NCBI GenBank assembly: GCA_902625035.1
Contig: CACNZK010000001.1
Location: 82,877-146,876 of the forward strand
DNA from: an uncultured Pelagibacteraceae bacterium
Lineage (GTDB): Bacteria > Pseudomonadota > Alphaproteobacteria > Pelagibacterales > Pelagibacteraceae
Direction: 5' to 3'
DNA length: 64,000 nucleotides
Both the position numbers and the translations under genes were made by a program. Below are positions 1-9,524 of the stretch, piece by piece. Within the stretch, counting starts at the first letter, position 1, and every line of letters begins with the position of its first letter. The notes beneath the pieces were generated by a model. It saw only the letters and a list, made by a program, of their open reading frames with translations, did no database searches and had not been told where the DNA came from.

Positions 1-290
1 GTATTAGAGTTCATGAGGGCAGATAAACCAGTATCATTTTCTGCACTTCTTCCAGATCTTTTTGTCATTCCAAAAGATGTTAGCTTTGACTTTTTAAAAT
101 CATGTTTCTTTTGAAAAAATTCTGTATCTGTTGGGTTAGCTCCAGGCCACCCTGCCTCTATATAATCCACACCCAAATTATCTAAAGCTAAGGCAATTTT
201 TTCCTTATCCTCCAAAGAAAAGTCAACCCCTTGTGTTTGAGCTCCATCTCTTAAAGTCGTATCAAATATGTATAATCTTTCTTTACTCAT
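1..290 (-). CDS. cimA: (R)-citramalate synthase, N-terminal part (runs off window)
   Basis: Partial gene; only about the first 96 residues are in the window. Translation starts [20 protein letters not shown], the signature opening of the citramalate/isopropylmalate synthase TIM-barrel (metal- and substrate-binding R and D in the TTLRDG motif). The continuation with [21 protein letters not shown] and TEFF is typical of the CimA branch, which condenses pyruvate and acetyl-CoA to citramalate in threonine-independent isoleucine synthesis, rather than of LeuA. The ATG overlaps the stop of cysS in an ATGA arrangement, so the two genes are translationally coupled. It could be another member of the homocitrate/citramalate family, but the N-terminal motif makes CimA most likely. 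Confidence 0.82.
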   Translation of the reverse strand, partial: MSKERLYIFDTTLRDGAQTQGVDFSLEDKEKIALALDNLGVDYIEAGWPGANPTDTEFFQKKHDFKKSKLTSFGMTKRSGRSAENDTGLSALMNSN

Positions 291-1630
291 TTAATTTTCC
301 AGAGTGTTTTACCATCTTTGTCTTCTATTAAAACACCTTTGTCTAAAAGCTCATCTCTAATTCTATCAGCTTCTTTATAATTCTTATTTTCTCTCGCTTT
401 ATCTCTTAAACTAAGCATATTTTCTATTTCGGAGTCCTTTATTGATATTCTCTTCTTTTTTAATTTGTTCCATTGTTCACTAGTTTCATTCATCAAGCCA
501 ATAAATTTACATGCCGAAATAAATAAATCTATGTTTTCACCTTTGCTAGCTTTGTCATATAACTTGTGAAGATTAGCAATATATCCAGGTGTATTTAAAT
601 CTTCATACAATGGTTTTAAAATTTCATCTGAAACTTTGACAGATTTAAGATCAGATGAATATACTTTATACCACTTATCTAAAGTACTTTCACAATCACT
701 TAATAATTTGTCGTTCCAATCTAATGGTTGCTTATAGTGTGCACTGATTAAAGCCAATCTGATTATTTGGCCACTAATCTTATTTCTAAAATCTTTTATT
801 TTTAGAATGTTACCTTGTGACTTAGCCATTTTTTCATTTGACATGGTGATAAACGCATTGTGGACCCAAAAATTTGCAAAAACTTTTGTATCATTAGCGC
901 ATCTAGATTGAGCTATTTCATTTTCATGATGGGGAAAAATTAGGTCTATTCCTCCACCATGAATATCAAATTCATTTCCTAAGAATTTTTTTGACATAGC
1001 TGAACACTCTAAATGCCAACCTGGTCTACCTTTACCCCAGGGTGAATCCCATGCGGGTTCGTTATTATTTGATGGTTTCCACAGAACAAAGTCTTCAGAA
1101 TTTTTTTTATTTTCACTAATTTCTATTCTAGATCCAGCAATTAAATCGTCTAAATTTTTATTTGATAATTTTCCATAGGCAGGAAATTTTTTAACCTCAA
1201 AATAAACATGATTTTTATTTTCATATGCAAATCCTTTTTTAATTAAATCGTTTATCATTTCAATCATTAACTCAATGTGTTCAGTCGCTTTTGGCTGATG
1301 AGTAGGATTTTCACAATTAAGAAACTCACAATCTTCAAAAAAACTCTTTGTTATCTTTTCTGTAAGCTCTTTTGTAGAAATTTTTTGCTCCTGTGAAGAT
1401 TTAATTATTTTGTCATCAATATCAGTAATATTTCTCACATATGTAACTGATGGAAACTCATTTTTTAATAATTTAAATAAAATATCAAAAATTACTAAAG
1501 GTCTTGCATTTCCTATATGAGGATCATCATAAACTGTTGGTCCACAAACATACATACCAACATTTTTTTTTTCTTTAGGAACAAAAAGTTCTTTTTTATT
1601 ATTTAAGTTATTTGTTAAAAAAATATTCAT
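287..1630 (-). CDS. cysS: Cysteinyl-tRNA synthetase
   Basis: Charges tRNA-Cys with cysteine in the cytoplasm. At 447 residues it has the normal size of a bacterial class Ia CysRS. The class I HIGH motif appears as HIGN at residues 38-41, preceded by the zinc-ligand cysteine in [10 protein letters not shown] (C29); further zinc ligands fit C in LECSAMS and the HHENE stretch. The KMSKS loop is present as KMAKSQGN. It lies in a minus-strand run of core genes from glmU to cimA; nadE is 51 bases upstream and cimA overlaps by four bases. Identification is secure. Confidence 0.96.
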   Translation of the reverse strand: MNIFLTNNLNNKKELFVPKEKKNVGMYVCGPTVYDDPHIGNARPLVIFDILFKLLKNEFPSVTYVRNITDIDDKIIKSSQEQKISTKELTEKITKSFFEDCEFLNCENPTHQPKATEHIELMIEMINDLIKKGFAYENKNHVYFEVKKFPAYGKLSNKNLDDLIAGSRIEISENKKNSEDFVLWKPSNNNEPAWDSPWGKGRPGWHLECSAMSKKFLGNEFDIHGGGIDLIFPHHENEIAQSRCANDTKVFANFWVHNAFITMSNEKMAKSQGNILKIKDFRNKISGQIIRLALISAHYKQPLDWNDKLLSDCESTLDKWYKVYSSDLKSVKVSDEILKPLYEDLNTPGYIANLHKLYDKASKGENIDLFISACKFIGLMNETSEQWNKLKKKRISIKDSEIENMLSLRDKARENKNYKEADRIRDELLDKGVLIEDKDGKTLWKIK

Positions 1631-1681
1631 ATCAGTTGATTAAGAAATATACCTTATTTAATGATTTGTTAATCTATTTGA

Positions 1682-2419
1682 TTAACTAGGAATCTTGCAA
1701 ACTGGAATTGGCTCCATTTTATGCAAGTTTTGATTTCGAATTTTTTCGTATTGTTCTCTGTGAGGTGAATTTGGGTTTCCCATTGCATCTTCAAGTTCTG
1801 AATATTTGAATCCTAATTGACCTTCATCAGTTCTTCCATCATCCCACAAACCGTCAGTTGGTGGAGCATCTATAATTTCTTTTAGTATGCCTAATTCTTT
1901 TCCAAGTTCCCAAACTTCAGATTTATTACAATCTGCTATAGGAGAAATATCTACACCGCCATCTCCATATTTTGTGTAAAAACCTACCCCAAAATCCTCT
2001 ACTTTATTTCCTGTTCCAACTACAATACCTTTATTTGCTGCTGCAACCTGATAAAGAGTAGTCATTCTAAGTCTAGCTCTAGAGTTTGCGAAACCATGTT
2101 CATTATCAAATTTATTGAGTGTTGTTGAAAATGTCTCAAAGAGTTTATCTAAACTTAGAGTATGAGCTTCAACATTTTTAAAATTTTTTACCAGCCATTG
2201 TTGATGCTTTAAACTAAGATCATGTTGATTTTCTTTTTGTTTAATCGGCATAGTTAAAACAATAGTTTTCATACCAGTCATCGCACTTAAAGTGCTTGAA
2301 ACAGATGAGTCTATACCGCCAGATATTCCAATAACTAATGACTGTGCCTTATTTGGCATTTGATCAACATATGTTTTGATCCAACTCGAGATAAATTTTA
2401 CTTTTTCAGACGGGTTCAT
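1682..2419 (-). CDS. nadE: NAD(+) synthase, ammonia-dependent short form
   Basis: Catalyses the ATP-dependent amidation of nicotinic acid adenine dinucleotide to NAD. The 245-residue protein has the ATP-pyrophosphatase P-loop SGGIDSS at residues 33-39 and the downstream family landmarks ARLRMTTLYQVA, GTGNKVEDFGVGFYTKYGDGGVD split over the middle and ISPIADCNKSEV. There is no N-terminal nitrilase/glutaminase domain, so it should use free ammonia or a partner glutaminase. It sits between the DAHP synthase and cysS genes with gaps of 38 and 51 bases, fitting one transcript. Confidence 0.94.
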   Translation of the reverse strand: MNPSEKVKFISSWIKTYVDQMPNKAQSLVIGISGGIDSSVSSTLSAMTGMKTIVLTMPIKQKENQHDLSLKHQQWLVKNFKNVEAHTLSLDKLFETFSTTLNKFDNEHGFANSRARLRMTTLYQVAAANKGIVVGTGNKVEDFGVGFYTKYGDGGVDISPIADCNKSEVWELGKELGILKEIIDAPPTDGLWDDGRTDEGQLGFKYSELEDAMGNPNSPHREQYEKIRNQNLHKMEPIPVCKIPS

Positions 2420-2457
2420 AGTAAACTTCTAACTATCTTAAATTTTTATGCAATAGT

Positions 2458-3837
2458 TTAAGATGCCGCTTGAATCGCATTTTTAGAATAGCTGGTATTC
2501 TTTTTAATCTCATCTGAAATTAGAAAAGCTAACTCTAATGCTTGGTCTGCATTTAGCCTAGGGTCACAGTGAGTGTGATATCTACTAGATAAATCTTGAT
2601 CTTGAATGTTTTTTGCACCTCCAGTGCACTCAGTAACATTTTGACCAGTCATCTCAATATGCAAACCACCCGCATATGAGCCTTCACTTTGATGGACTGA
2701 AAATACGTCTTTAACTTCTTTTAAAACATTATTAAAACGTCTCGTCTTATAACCAGTTGTAGATTGAATTGTATTTCCATGCATTGGATCACATGACCAA
2801 ATTACATTTACACCTTCCTTTTTAACTCCCCTTATAAGTTTTGGAAGATATTTTTCTACACTGTCGTGACCAAATCTTGAAATCAAAGTTATTTTACCTT
2901 TTTCATTTTTAGGATTAATCAAATTGCAAATCTTAACAATTTCATCAGGTTTACTTGTTGGACCACATTTGATCCCTATTGGATTTTCTATACCTCTACA
3001 GTATTCAACATGACCACCATCAAGTTGTCTTGTTCTGTCACCAATCCACACAAAGTGCGCAGAAGTTGCGTGATATTCGCCAGTTGTAGAGTCAATCCTT
3101 GTCATACTTTCTTCAAAAGGTAAGTGTAAAGCCTCATGAGATGTCCAAAAGTTTACTGTTTTTAATCTTCTGTTAAACTCAGAATTAATTCCGCATGCAT
3201 CCATAAAAGCCAATGCATCTGCAATTTTATCTTCTAACTCTTTAAATTTTTTAGCTTGAGGACTTTTCTTTATATAGCCCAAATTCCATGTGTGCACTTT
3301 TTTAAGATCTGCAAATCCACCATGTGAGAATGCTCTTAAAAGATTTAAAGTTGAGGCAGATTGAGAATATGCTTTAAATAATCTTTTTGGATCAGGTTTT
3401 CTTGCCTTCTCACTAAATTCTATACCATTAACATTATCCCCAAGATAACTTGGTAATTCTAGGTCTCCTTTTTTTTCAGTTGGAGCACTTCTTGGTTTTG
3501 CAAATTGTCCTGCTATTCTTCCAAGTTTAATTACAGGTAACGAAGCTGAGTAAGTTAATACTAAAGACATCTGAAGAATTACTTTAAAAGTATCTCTAAT
3601 GTTATCAGGATTAAATTCTGCAAAACTTTCTGCGCAATCACCTCCTTGTAATAAAAAGGCTTTGCCATCAACAACCTCAGCAAGTTGTTGCTTTAGGTGC
3701 CTGGTTTCTCCAGCAAAAACAAGAGGCGGAAAAGTTTTAATTTTATTTAGAACTTGTTCTAAGTCTTTTTTATCCGGATATTCTGGGATATGTTTGACTG
3801 GATGTTTTCTCCAAGTATTAATTTTCCAATTTTTCAT
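2458..3837 (-). CDS. 3-deoxy-7-phosphoheptulonate synthase, class II (plant-like)
   Basis: First enzyme of the shikimate pathway: condenses phosphoenolpyruvate and erythrose 4-phosphate to DAHP. The roughly 459-residue protein carries class II (AroA-II) landmarks: PPLVFAGE near residue 38, LLQGGDCAESF, GRIAGQFAKPRS, DRTRQLDGGHVE, GIKCGPT, and WSCDPMHGNT with a metal-binding Cys/His pattern. The upstream codon in frame is TTG followed two codons later by ATG at 3837, and I prefer the ATG. Class II rather than AroG/F/H-type enzymes is usual in alphaproteobacteria. It lies between glmS (gap about 35 bases) and nadE. Confidence 0.93.
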   Translation of the reverse strand: MKNWKINTWRKHPVKHIPEYPDKKDLEQVLNKIKTFPPLVFAGETRHLKQQLAEVVDGKAFLLQGGDCAESFAEFNPDNIRDTFKVILQMSLVLTYSASLPVIKLGRIAGQFAKPRSAPTEKKGDLELPSYLGDNVNGIEFSEKARKPDPKRLFKAYSQSASTLNLLRAFSHGGFADLKKVHTWNLGYIKKSPQAKKFKELEDKIADALAFMDACGINSEFNRRLKTVNFWTSHEALHLPFEESMTRIDSTTGEYHATSAHFVWIGDRTRQLDGGHVEYCRGIENPIGIKCGPTSKPDEIVKICNLINPKNEKGKITLISRFGHDSVEKYLPKLIRGVKKEGVNVIWSCDPMHGNTIQSTTGYKTRRFNNVLKEVKDVFSVHQSEGSYAGGLHIEMTGQNVTECTGGAKNIQDQDLSSRYHTHCDPRLNADQALELAFLISDEIKKNTSYSKNAIQAAS

Positions 3838-3872
3838 GTTCAACTCAGGATTGTTGTATCAGAGTTTTTTTA

Positions 3873-5693
3873 TTATTCAACGGTTACTGATTTAGCTAAA
3901 TTACGAGGCTTATCTATATCAAATCCTTTTTTAAGTGCTGAATAATAAGCTAATTTTTGTAGTGGTATTGTTAAAAGAAATGGCAAAAGATCATTATTAG
4001 CACTTTCAACTTCTATTGTTTCCCAAATATTCTCTGAAATAATTTCATCTTTACTTTTATCTGTTATCAATAAAACTTTTGCTCCTCTAGCTATAACTTC
4101 CTGCATGTTAGAAATAGTTTTTTTATAGTAGCTATCTCTTGGTGCCAAAACTACGACAGGCATCCCCTCTTCAATTAATGCTAGTGGTCCATGTTTCATT
4201 TCTCCAGCTGGATAACCTTCTGCATGAATATATGATAATTCTTTTAATTTTAATGCGCCCTCAAGTGCTATTGGAAAAGAAAAACCTCTTCCTAAAAACA
4301 TTGAACCTTTAGCATCATTAAAAGTACTTGATATTGCCTGTATCTTATTGTCAGTCAATAAAGTCTTTTCTACTAGTTTTGGCAGAGACTTTAGATCTTT
4401 AAGCTTTTGGCTAAACAACTCTTTTTTTAAATCTTTTCGTAATAGTCCCAGTTTTAAAGCTAAGATATATAATATAAGGATTTGACCCAAAAAAGCTTTA
4501 GTGGATGCAACACCTATTTCTGTTCCACAATGTATTGGTAAAACAAACTTTGAGTCTCTAGCAATCGAACTTTCAATTACATTCACAACCGCACATGTTT
4601 TCATGTCATTTTGATTACATAAGTCTAATGCTGCATAAGTGTCAGCTGTTTCACCTGACTGAGATACAAATACGTATAAAGTATCTTTTTTAAATTTATT
4701 TTTTCTGTACCTAAACTCCGAGGCTATATCTACGTTAACATCTAAAGAAGTAAGTTCTTCGAACCAGTATTTTGCTAATAGGCAAGAATGATATGCTGTA
4801 CCACATCCAATTAAAGTGATTGTAGAAATCTGATTAGATTTCCATGGGAAATTATAAATATTTATATCATTATTTAAAGTGTCAACGTACTCATTAATTC
4901 CATTTTTTAATGTGGATGGCTGTTCCTCTATTTCTTTAGCCATAAAATGTTTATAATCACCCTTGTCATATTTTTCTTCCTCAGAAGATAATTCTAAAAC
5001 TTTTTTATTAATCTTAACTCCATCCTCACTGAAAAATTCAATATGATCTTTCTTAATCAAACAAAATTCACCATCATTAAGATAAGTAATTTTGTTCGTC
5101 ATTGCTTTTAAAGCATACGAGTCTGAGCCTAAATAATTTTCATTTGGACCATAACCTACAGCTAAAGGCGATCCTCTTCTTGCACCAACAATTAAATCTG
5201 GCTGATCTTTAAATATTATGCCCAGCGCAAAACTGCCATGAAGAGATTTTAAAGTTTTTTGAACTGAGTTTACTATGTTTTCTGTTTTTAAATTTTCTGT
5301 AATCAAATGAACAATTACCTCGGTATCAGTTTGAGATTTAAATTTGTGACCTTTGCTAACTAAAAGTTTTTTTAATAAAGTTGAATTTTCAATTATTCCA
5401 TTATGGACCACAGATACATTCTGAGATGAATGTGGATGAGCATTTACACTATTTGGTAAACCGTGTGTTGCCCAACGAACATGACCAATTCCGATAGTTC
5501 CCATCATATTCTGAACTAATAAATTATTTTCAAGTTTATTTACTCTACCTTCTGATTTAACTTCATTTATTTTATTATTAGATAGTGTTGCAATTCCCGC
5601 AGAGTCATAACCTCTGTATTCTAATTTTTTTAAAGAGCTAATTATTGTTGAAGAGACCGGCCTGTTGCTATTAATTCCAATAATTCCACACAT
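3873..5693 (-). CDS. glmS: Glutamine-fructose-6-phosphate aminotransferase (isomerizing)
   Basis: Makes glucosamine 6-phosphate from fructose 6-phosphate and glutamine, the entry to peptidoglycan and lipid A amino sugars. At 606 residues it has the standard architecture: N-terminal class II glutamine amidotransferase with Cys2 as nucleophile (MCGIIGI), RWATHG and HNGIIEN motifs, then two SIS sugar-isomerase domains (CGTAYHS, SQSGETADT, ASTKAF) and the C-terminal DKPRNLAKSVTVE tail. The upstream glmU-like gene ends two bases before its start, so the two hexosamine genes are co-transcribed and probably coupled. Confidence 0.97.
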   Translation of the reverse strand: MCGIIGINSNRPVSSTIISSLKKLEYRGYDSAGIATLSNNKINEVKSEGRVNKLENNLLVQNMMGTIGIGHVRWATHGLPNSVNAHPHSSQNVSVVHNGIIENSTLLKKLLVSKGHKFKSQTDTEVIVHLITENLKTENIVNSVQKTLKSLHGSFALGIIFKDQPDLIVGARRGSPLAVGYGPNENYLGSDSYALKAMTNKITYLNDGEFCLIKKDHIEFFSEDGVKINKKVLELSSEEEKYDKGDYKHFMAKEIEEQPSTLKNGINEYVDTLNNDINIYNFPWKSNQISTITLIGCGTAYHSCLLAKYWFEELTSLDVNVDIASEFRYRKNKFKKDTLYVFVSQSGETADTYAALDLCNQNDMKTCAVVNVIESSIARDSKFVLPIHCGTEIGVASTKAFLGQILILYILALKLGLLRKDLKKELFSQKLKDLKSLPKLVEKTLLTDNKIQAISSTFNDAKGSMFLGRGFSFPIALEGALKLKELSYIHAEGYPAGEMKHGPLALIEEGMPVVVLAPRDSYYKKTISNMQEVIARGAKVLLITDKSKDEIISENIWETIEVESANNDLLPFLLTIPLQKLAYYSALKKGFDIDKPRNLAKSVTVE

Positions 5694-5695
5694 AA

Positions 5696-6319
5696 TTATC
5701 TAGACTTTCTTTTATAATTTTTTACCTCTAATTGTTGACTTCTTGTGAGAGCTAGAGATTTTTTACTTACATTTCTAGTAATTATTGATCCTGCACCAAT
5801 GATACTACCTTCCTCTAGTGTTAGTGGAGCTACTAAAGATGAATTTGAGCCAACAAAGACATTGTCTTTAATCTTAGTTTTGTTTTTTTTAATTCCATCA
5901 TAATTGCAAGTGATTGTACCTGCTCCAACGTTGACAGATTTACCAACAAAAGTATCACCAATATAAGCTAAATGATTCACCTTAGATTTTTTTCCGACAG
6001 TGCTTTTTTTAACTTCAACAAAATTTCCTATTTTAGAGCCTTCTTTCAAAGTGGTACCTGGTCTTATTCTTGCATAAGGACCTATTTCAACTTTATTTTC
6101 AATTTTACAATTCTCTAAATGACTAAAAGATTTTACAGTAACATTATTACCAATCCTCACTTTTGACCCAATTACTACGTATGGTTCTATAGTCACATTT
6201 TTTCCAATTTTAGTATCTTTAGAAAAATAGATTGTTTCTGGAGCTATCATATTCACTTTAGATTTTAAGAATTTACTTCTTAGTGAATTTTGTATTTTTT
6301 GTAAATTTAATTGTTTCAT
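5696..6319 (-). CDS. glmU: Stand-alone GlmU C-terminal half: glucosamine-1-phosphate N-acetyltransferase
   Basis: A 207-residue left-handed beta-helix protein matching only the C-terminal half of bifunctional GlmU. Residues 1-30 look like the GlmU inter-domain helix, followed by hexapeptide repeats, IGPYARIRPGTTL (about 79-91), NFVEVKK (99-105), the catalytic histidine in VNHLAYIGD (H116) and AGTITCNYDG (133-142). These are the acetyl-CoA and sugar-binding residues of GlmU, so acetylation of glucosamine 1-phosphate is expected. The N-terminal uridylyltransferase domain (about 230 residues) is missing: the next gene upstream is divergent gph with only 71 bases between. The UDP-GlcNAc-forming step must therefore be supplied elsewhere. 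Confidence 0.85.
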   Translation of the reverse strand: MKQLNLQKIQNSLRSKFLKSKVNMIAPETIYFSKDTKIGKNVTIEPYVVIGSKVRIGNNVTVKSFSHLENCKIENKVEIGPYARIRPGTTLKEGSKIGNFVEVKKSTVGKKSKVNHLAYIGDTFVGKSVNVGAGTITCNYDGIKKNKTKIKDNVFVGSNSSLVAPLTLEEGSIIGAGSIITRNVSKKSLALTRSQQLEVKNYKRKSR

Positions 6320-6390
6320 CTAGAAAATTACTTACATTAAGTATATATCTTTCTTAATTCACAAAATATTTCTTAAAAATACTTTTATCT

Positions 6391-7074
6391 ATGAAACAGA
6401 TTTATACAATTCTTTTTGATTTAGACGGGACTTTAGTAGATACGGCACCAGACTTGATGAGAGCCCACAATTATGTAATGAATAAATTTGGGTACCCAAC
6501 AAAGTCTACCGAAGAAATAAGAAACTTGGTGGGTCAAGGAGCTGGCGCAATGCTTGGTAGATCTATATGGGGTCAGGCTAAAAAAGAATTTGGTAAAGTT
6601 CAGGATGAAAAGATCAAAAAAGAAATGGTTAAAGAATTCGTAGATTATTATGGAAAAAATATTGTAAATGAAAGTAAATTAATTGATGGAGTTAAAGATT
6701 TTTTAATATGGTCAAAAGAAAAAAAAATTTCAATGGGTGTTTGCACAAATAAACAAGAGCATTTAGCAATTGATCTTTTAAAAAAAATTGGAATTTATGA
6801 TTTTTTTGAATATGTAGCTGGTCACAATACATTTGATTATTGTAAGCCTGACCCAAGACATTTAACATCTGTAGTTGAAATTCTTGATGGGGATCTAAAA
6901 AAAACCTTGATGATTGGCGATAGTGAGACAGATGCTAATGCAGCAAAAGCTGCTGGAATTCCAGTTATATTGCTTGAGGATGGATATACGGAAAAAAATA
7001 CAACTGAAATTTACCATAATCACTTAATAAAAGACTTCATTGGTATTGAAAAAATTGTATCAAAATATCTTTAA
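6391..7074 (+). CDS. gph: Phosphoglycolate phosphatase, HAD family
   Basis: HAD-superfamily hydrolase of 227 residues, expected to dephosphorylate 2-phosphoglycolate. Motif I is DLDGTLVDTAPDL with the nucleophilic Asp, motif II is the Thr in GVCTNKQ, and motif III/IV lies in KPDPRHL and MIGDSETDANAAKAAG. The cap domain between motifs I and II fits subfamily IA. It is transcribed divergently from the glmU-glmS block. The exact substrate cannot be fixed from sequence alone, since close relatives act on other small phosphates. Confidence 0.85.
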   Translation: MKQIYTILFDLDGTLVDTAPDLMRAHNYVMNKFGYPTKSTEEIRNLVGQGAGAMLGRSIWGQAKKEFGKVQDEKIKKEMVKEFVDYYGKNIVNESKLIDGVKDFLIWSKEKKISMGVCTNKQEHLAIDLLKKIGIYDFFEYVAGHNTFDYCKPDPRHLTSVVEILDGDLKKTLMIGDSETDANAAKAAGIPVILLEDGYTEKNTTEIYHNHLIKDFIGIEKIVSKYL

Positions 7075-7125
7075 TATTGATTATTTTTTTTTAACTATTA
7101 GAACAGTTTTTTATTAGGAGTTATT

Positions 7126-8628
7126 TTGATCGTACATAATGTAAAAGTTTTCCCATCTAAAATTCACTTACCCAAAAAAAAACAACTAGCCTGGAAAATC
7201 GCAGAGATTGCTAGCGATAATGCAAAATTAGATAGAGAAGCAATGGAAATGGTGATTAATAGAATTATTGATAATGCTTCAGTTGCAATAGCCTCTTTAA
7301 ATAGACGTCCAGTTATTTCATCACGAGAAATGGCCTTAAAACATTCAAGAAAAAATGGTGCAACATTGTTTGGAATTAATAATAAATTAAAATTTGATTG
7401 TGAATGGGCAGCTTGGAGTAATGGAACAGCTGTAAGAGAGCTTGATTTTCATGATACATTTTTAGCTGCTGATTACAGTCATCCTGGTGATAATATTCCT
7501 CCTCTTATAAGTGTTGCACAACAAAACAAAAAAAGTGGGCTCGATCTTTTGAGAGGGATAATTACTGCTTACGAGGTGCAAGTTAATCTAGTGAAAGGAA
7601 TTTGTTTACATAAACATAAAGTAGACCACATAGCTCACTTAGGACCAAGTGTTGCTGCTGGAATAGGATCGATGCTAAGACTAAATACAGAAACGATCTA
7701 TCAAGCTGTTCAACAAGCTCTTCATACAACAATTTCAACTAGACAGTCTAGAAAAGGTGAAATCTCTAGTTGGAAAGCTTATGCTCCAGCGCATGCTGGG
7801 AAACTTGCAATTGAAGCAGTTGATAGAGTGATGCGTGGTGAGGGTGCTCCAAGTCCAATTTATGAAGGTGAAGATAGTGTTATCGCAAGAATTTTAGACG
7901 GAAAAAAAGCATCATATAGAGTTCCACTTCCAAAAAAGAATGAGACTAAAAGAGCTATACTCGAGACTTACACAAAAGAATATTCCGCTGAATATCAGTC
8001 TCAAGCATTAATAGATCTTGCAAAAAAACTCAAAAAGAAATTATCAAATCTAAATCAAGTTAGGAAAATAGATATTTATACAAGTCATCATACTCATTAT
8101 GTAATTGGCACAGGTGCTAATGACCCACAAAAAATGGATCCAAATGCAAGTAGAGAGACATTAGATCACTCAATAATGTATATTTTTGCAGTAGCCTTAG
8201 AGGATGGTAGTTGGCATCATGTAAAATCGTATTCAAAAGCTAGAGCAAAAAGAAAAAGTACAATTAAGATATGGAGATCAATCAAAACACATGAGGACAA
8301 AAAATGGACCAAAAGATACCATGATCCCAACCCTAAAAAAAAGGCATTTGGTGCAAAAGTCACTATTACACTCAAAAATGGAAAAAAAATTACGGAAGAA
8401 CAAGGAGTTGCTGATGCTCATCCTTACGGTTCACGCCCATTCAAGAGAAAAAATTATATAAATAAATTTTTAACACTTACTGAGGATATATTAGATAAAA
8501 AAGAAATTGAAAGATTCCTAAAGACAGCACAAAACTTAAGAAAACTAAAGTCAGGTCAACTAGATAGATTAAATATTGTCGTTAAAAAAAGCAAAATTAA
8601 ACGAAATTTGAAAAAAGGAATTTTTTGA
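7126..8628 (+). CDS. prpD: 2-methylcitrate dehydratase, MmgE/PrpD family
   Basis: Dehydrates 2-methylcitrate to 2-methyl-cis-aconitate in the methylcitrate cycle of propionyl-CoA oxidation. The 500-residue length and motifs such as [27 protein letters not shown] and APAHAGKLA are those of PrpD/MmgE. The start codon is TTG at 7126, supported by a TAGGAG ribosome-binding site about five bases upstream; no suitable ATG is nearby. The stop overlaps the start of prpB (TGATG). Position ahead of prpB and prpC makes the methylcitrate role secure. Confidence 0.92.
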   Translation: MIVHNVKVFPSKIHLPKKKQLAWKIAEIASDNAKLDREAMEMVINRIIDNASVAIASLNRRPVISSREMALKHSRKNGATLFGINNKLKFDCEWAAWSNGTAVRELDFHDTFLAADYSHPGDNIPPLISVAQQNKKSGLDLLRGIITAYEVQVNLVKGICLHKHKVDHIAHLGPSVAAGIGSMLRLNTETIYQAVQQALHTTISTRQSRKGEISSWKAYAPAHAGKLAIEAVDRVMRGEGAPSPIYEGEDSVIARILDGKKASYRVPLPKKNETKRAILETYTKEYSAEYQSQALIDLAKKLKKKLSNLNQVRKIDIYTSHHTHYVIGTGANDPQKMDPNASRETLDHSIMYIFAVALEDGSWHHVKSYSKARAKRKSTIKIWRSIKTHEDKKWTKRYHDPNPKKKAFGAKVTITLKNGKKITEEQGVADAHPYGSRPFKRKNYINKFLTLTEDILDKKEIERFLKTAQNLRKLKSGQLDRLNIVVKKSKIKRNLKKGIF

Positions 8629-9524
8629 TGCATTTTGTAGAGAAAGAGCCGATACAAAAAAGAAAAGATTTTGCTGAAAAATTAAAATCAAAAAAAATAT
8701 TAAGGGTTCCTGGTGCTTATAATCCACTTACTGCAAAATTAATTGAAGAGATAGGCTATGATGCTGTTTATGTTTCTGGAGGAGTTATGGCAAATGATCT
8801 TGGATTCCCAGATATTGGCCTGACTACTTTGCAAGATGTCAGCACACGGTCATATTTAATTTCTAGAGTTACAAACCTTCCAACAATTGTTGATATAGAT
8901 ACAGGATTTAAATCTTGTAAAGAAACTATAGAAACTTTTGAAGAGTTTGGAATTACAGGAGTTCATATAGAGGACCAAATTGAAAGAAAAAGATGTGGTC
9001 ACCTAGATAACAAAGAATTGATATCAACTGATTCAATGGTAAAAAAAATTAAAGAATGTGTATCTGCAAAAAAAGATGGAAATTTTAAGATCATTGCAAG
9101 GTCTGATGCAAAAAGTGTTGAAGGAATAGATAAAATGATCGAAAGATGTAAAGCTTATATTGATGCTGGTGCAGAAATTGTTTTTCCTGAAGCACTTCAT
9201 GATGAAAAAGATTTTGAAAAAGTTAGAGGGGAACTATCATGTTATTTATTAGCTAACATGACTGAATTTGGTAAAACTAAATTATTAAATTACAAACAAT
9301 TGGAAGATCTTGGTTATAATATAGTTATTTATCCTGTTACAACTCAAAGATTAGCAATGAAAAATGTTGAGGATGGTCTAAGAGACATTTATACGAATGG
9401 ACACCAAAACAACATTATTGATAAAATGCAAACCAGAAAACGATTATATGATCTTGTAGATTATGAAAAATATAATAATTTGGATGAAAAAATTTATAAC
9501 TTTAACACTGAGGGTCATGAATAA
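8628..9524 (+). CDS. prpB: 2-methylisocitrate lyase
   Basis: Cleaves 2-methylisocitrate to pyruvate and succinate. The 298-residue protein is a member of the isocitrate lyase/PEP mutase TIM-barrel family: VPGAYNPLTAKLIEEIGYDA, VDIDTGF with metal-binding Asp residues, HIEDQ, and the KRCGHLDNKEL loop carrying the catalytic cysteine (K[KR]CGH). A TTG at 8625 is in frame directly ahead, but ATG at 8628 has AAGGAA at proper spacing and is preferred. It overlaps the prpD stop by one base and its own stop overlaps prpC (TAATG). Confidence 0.93.
   Translation: MHFVEKEPIQKRKDFAEKLKSKKILRVPGAYNPLTAKLIEEIGYDAVYVSGGVMANDLGFPDIGLTTLQDVSTRSYLISRVTNLPTIVDIDTGFKSCKETIETFEEFGITGVHIEDQIERKRCGHLDNKELISTDSMVKKIKECVSAKKDGNFKIIARSDAKSVEGIDKMIERCKAYIDAGAEIVFPEALHDEKDFEKVRGELSCYLLANMTEFGKTKLLNYKQLEDLGYNIVIYPVTTQRLAMKNVEDGLRDIYTNGHQNNIIDKMQTRKRLYDLVDYEKYNNLDEKIYNFNTEGHE

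Noticed and set aside
7075..7125. Possible terminator after gph
   Set aside because: Only a four-base stem (AACT/AGTT) with Ts; too weak to call.
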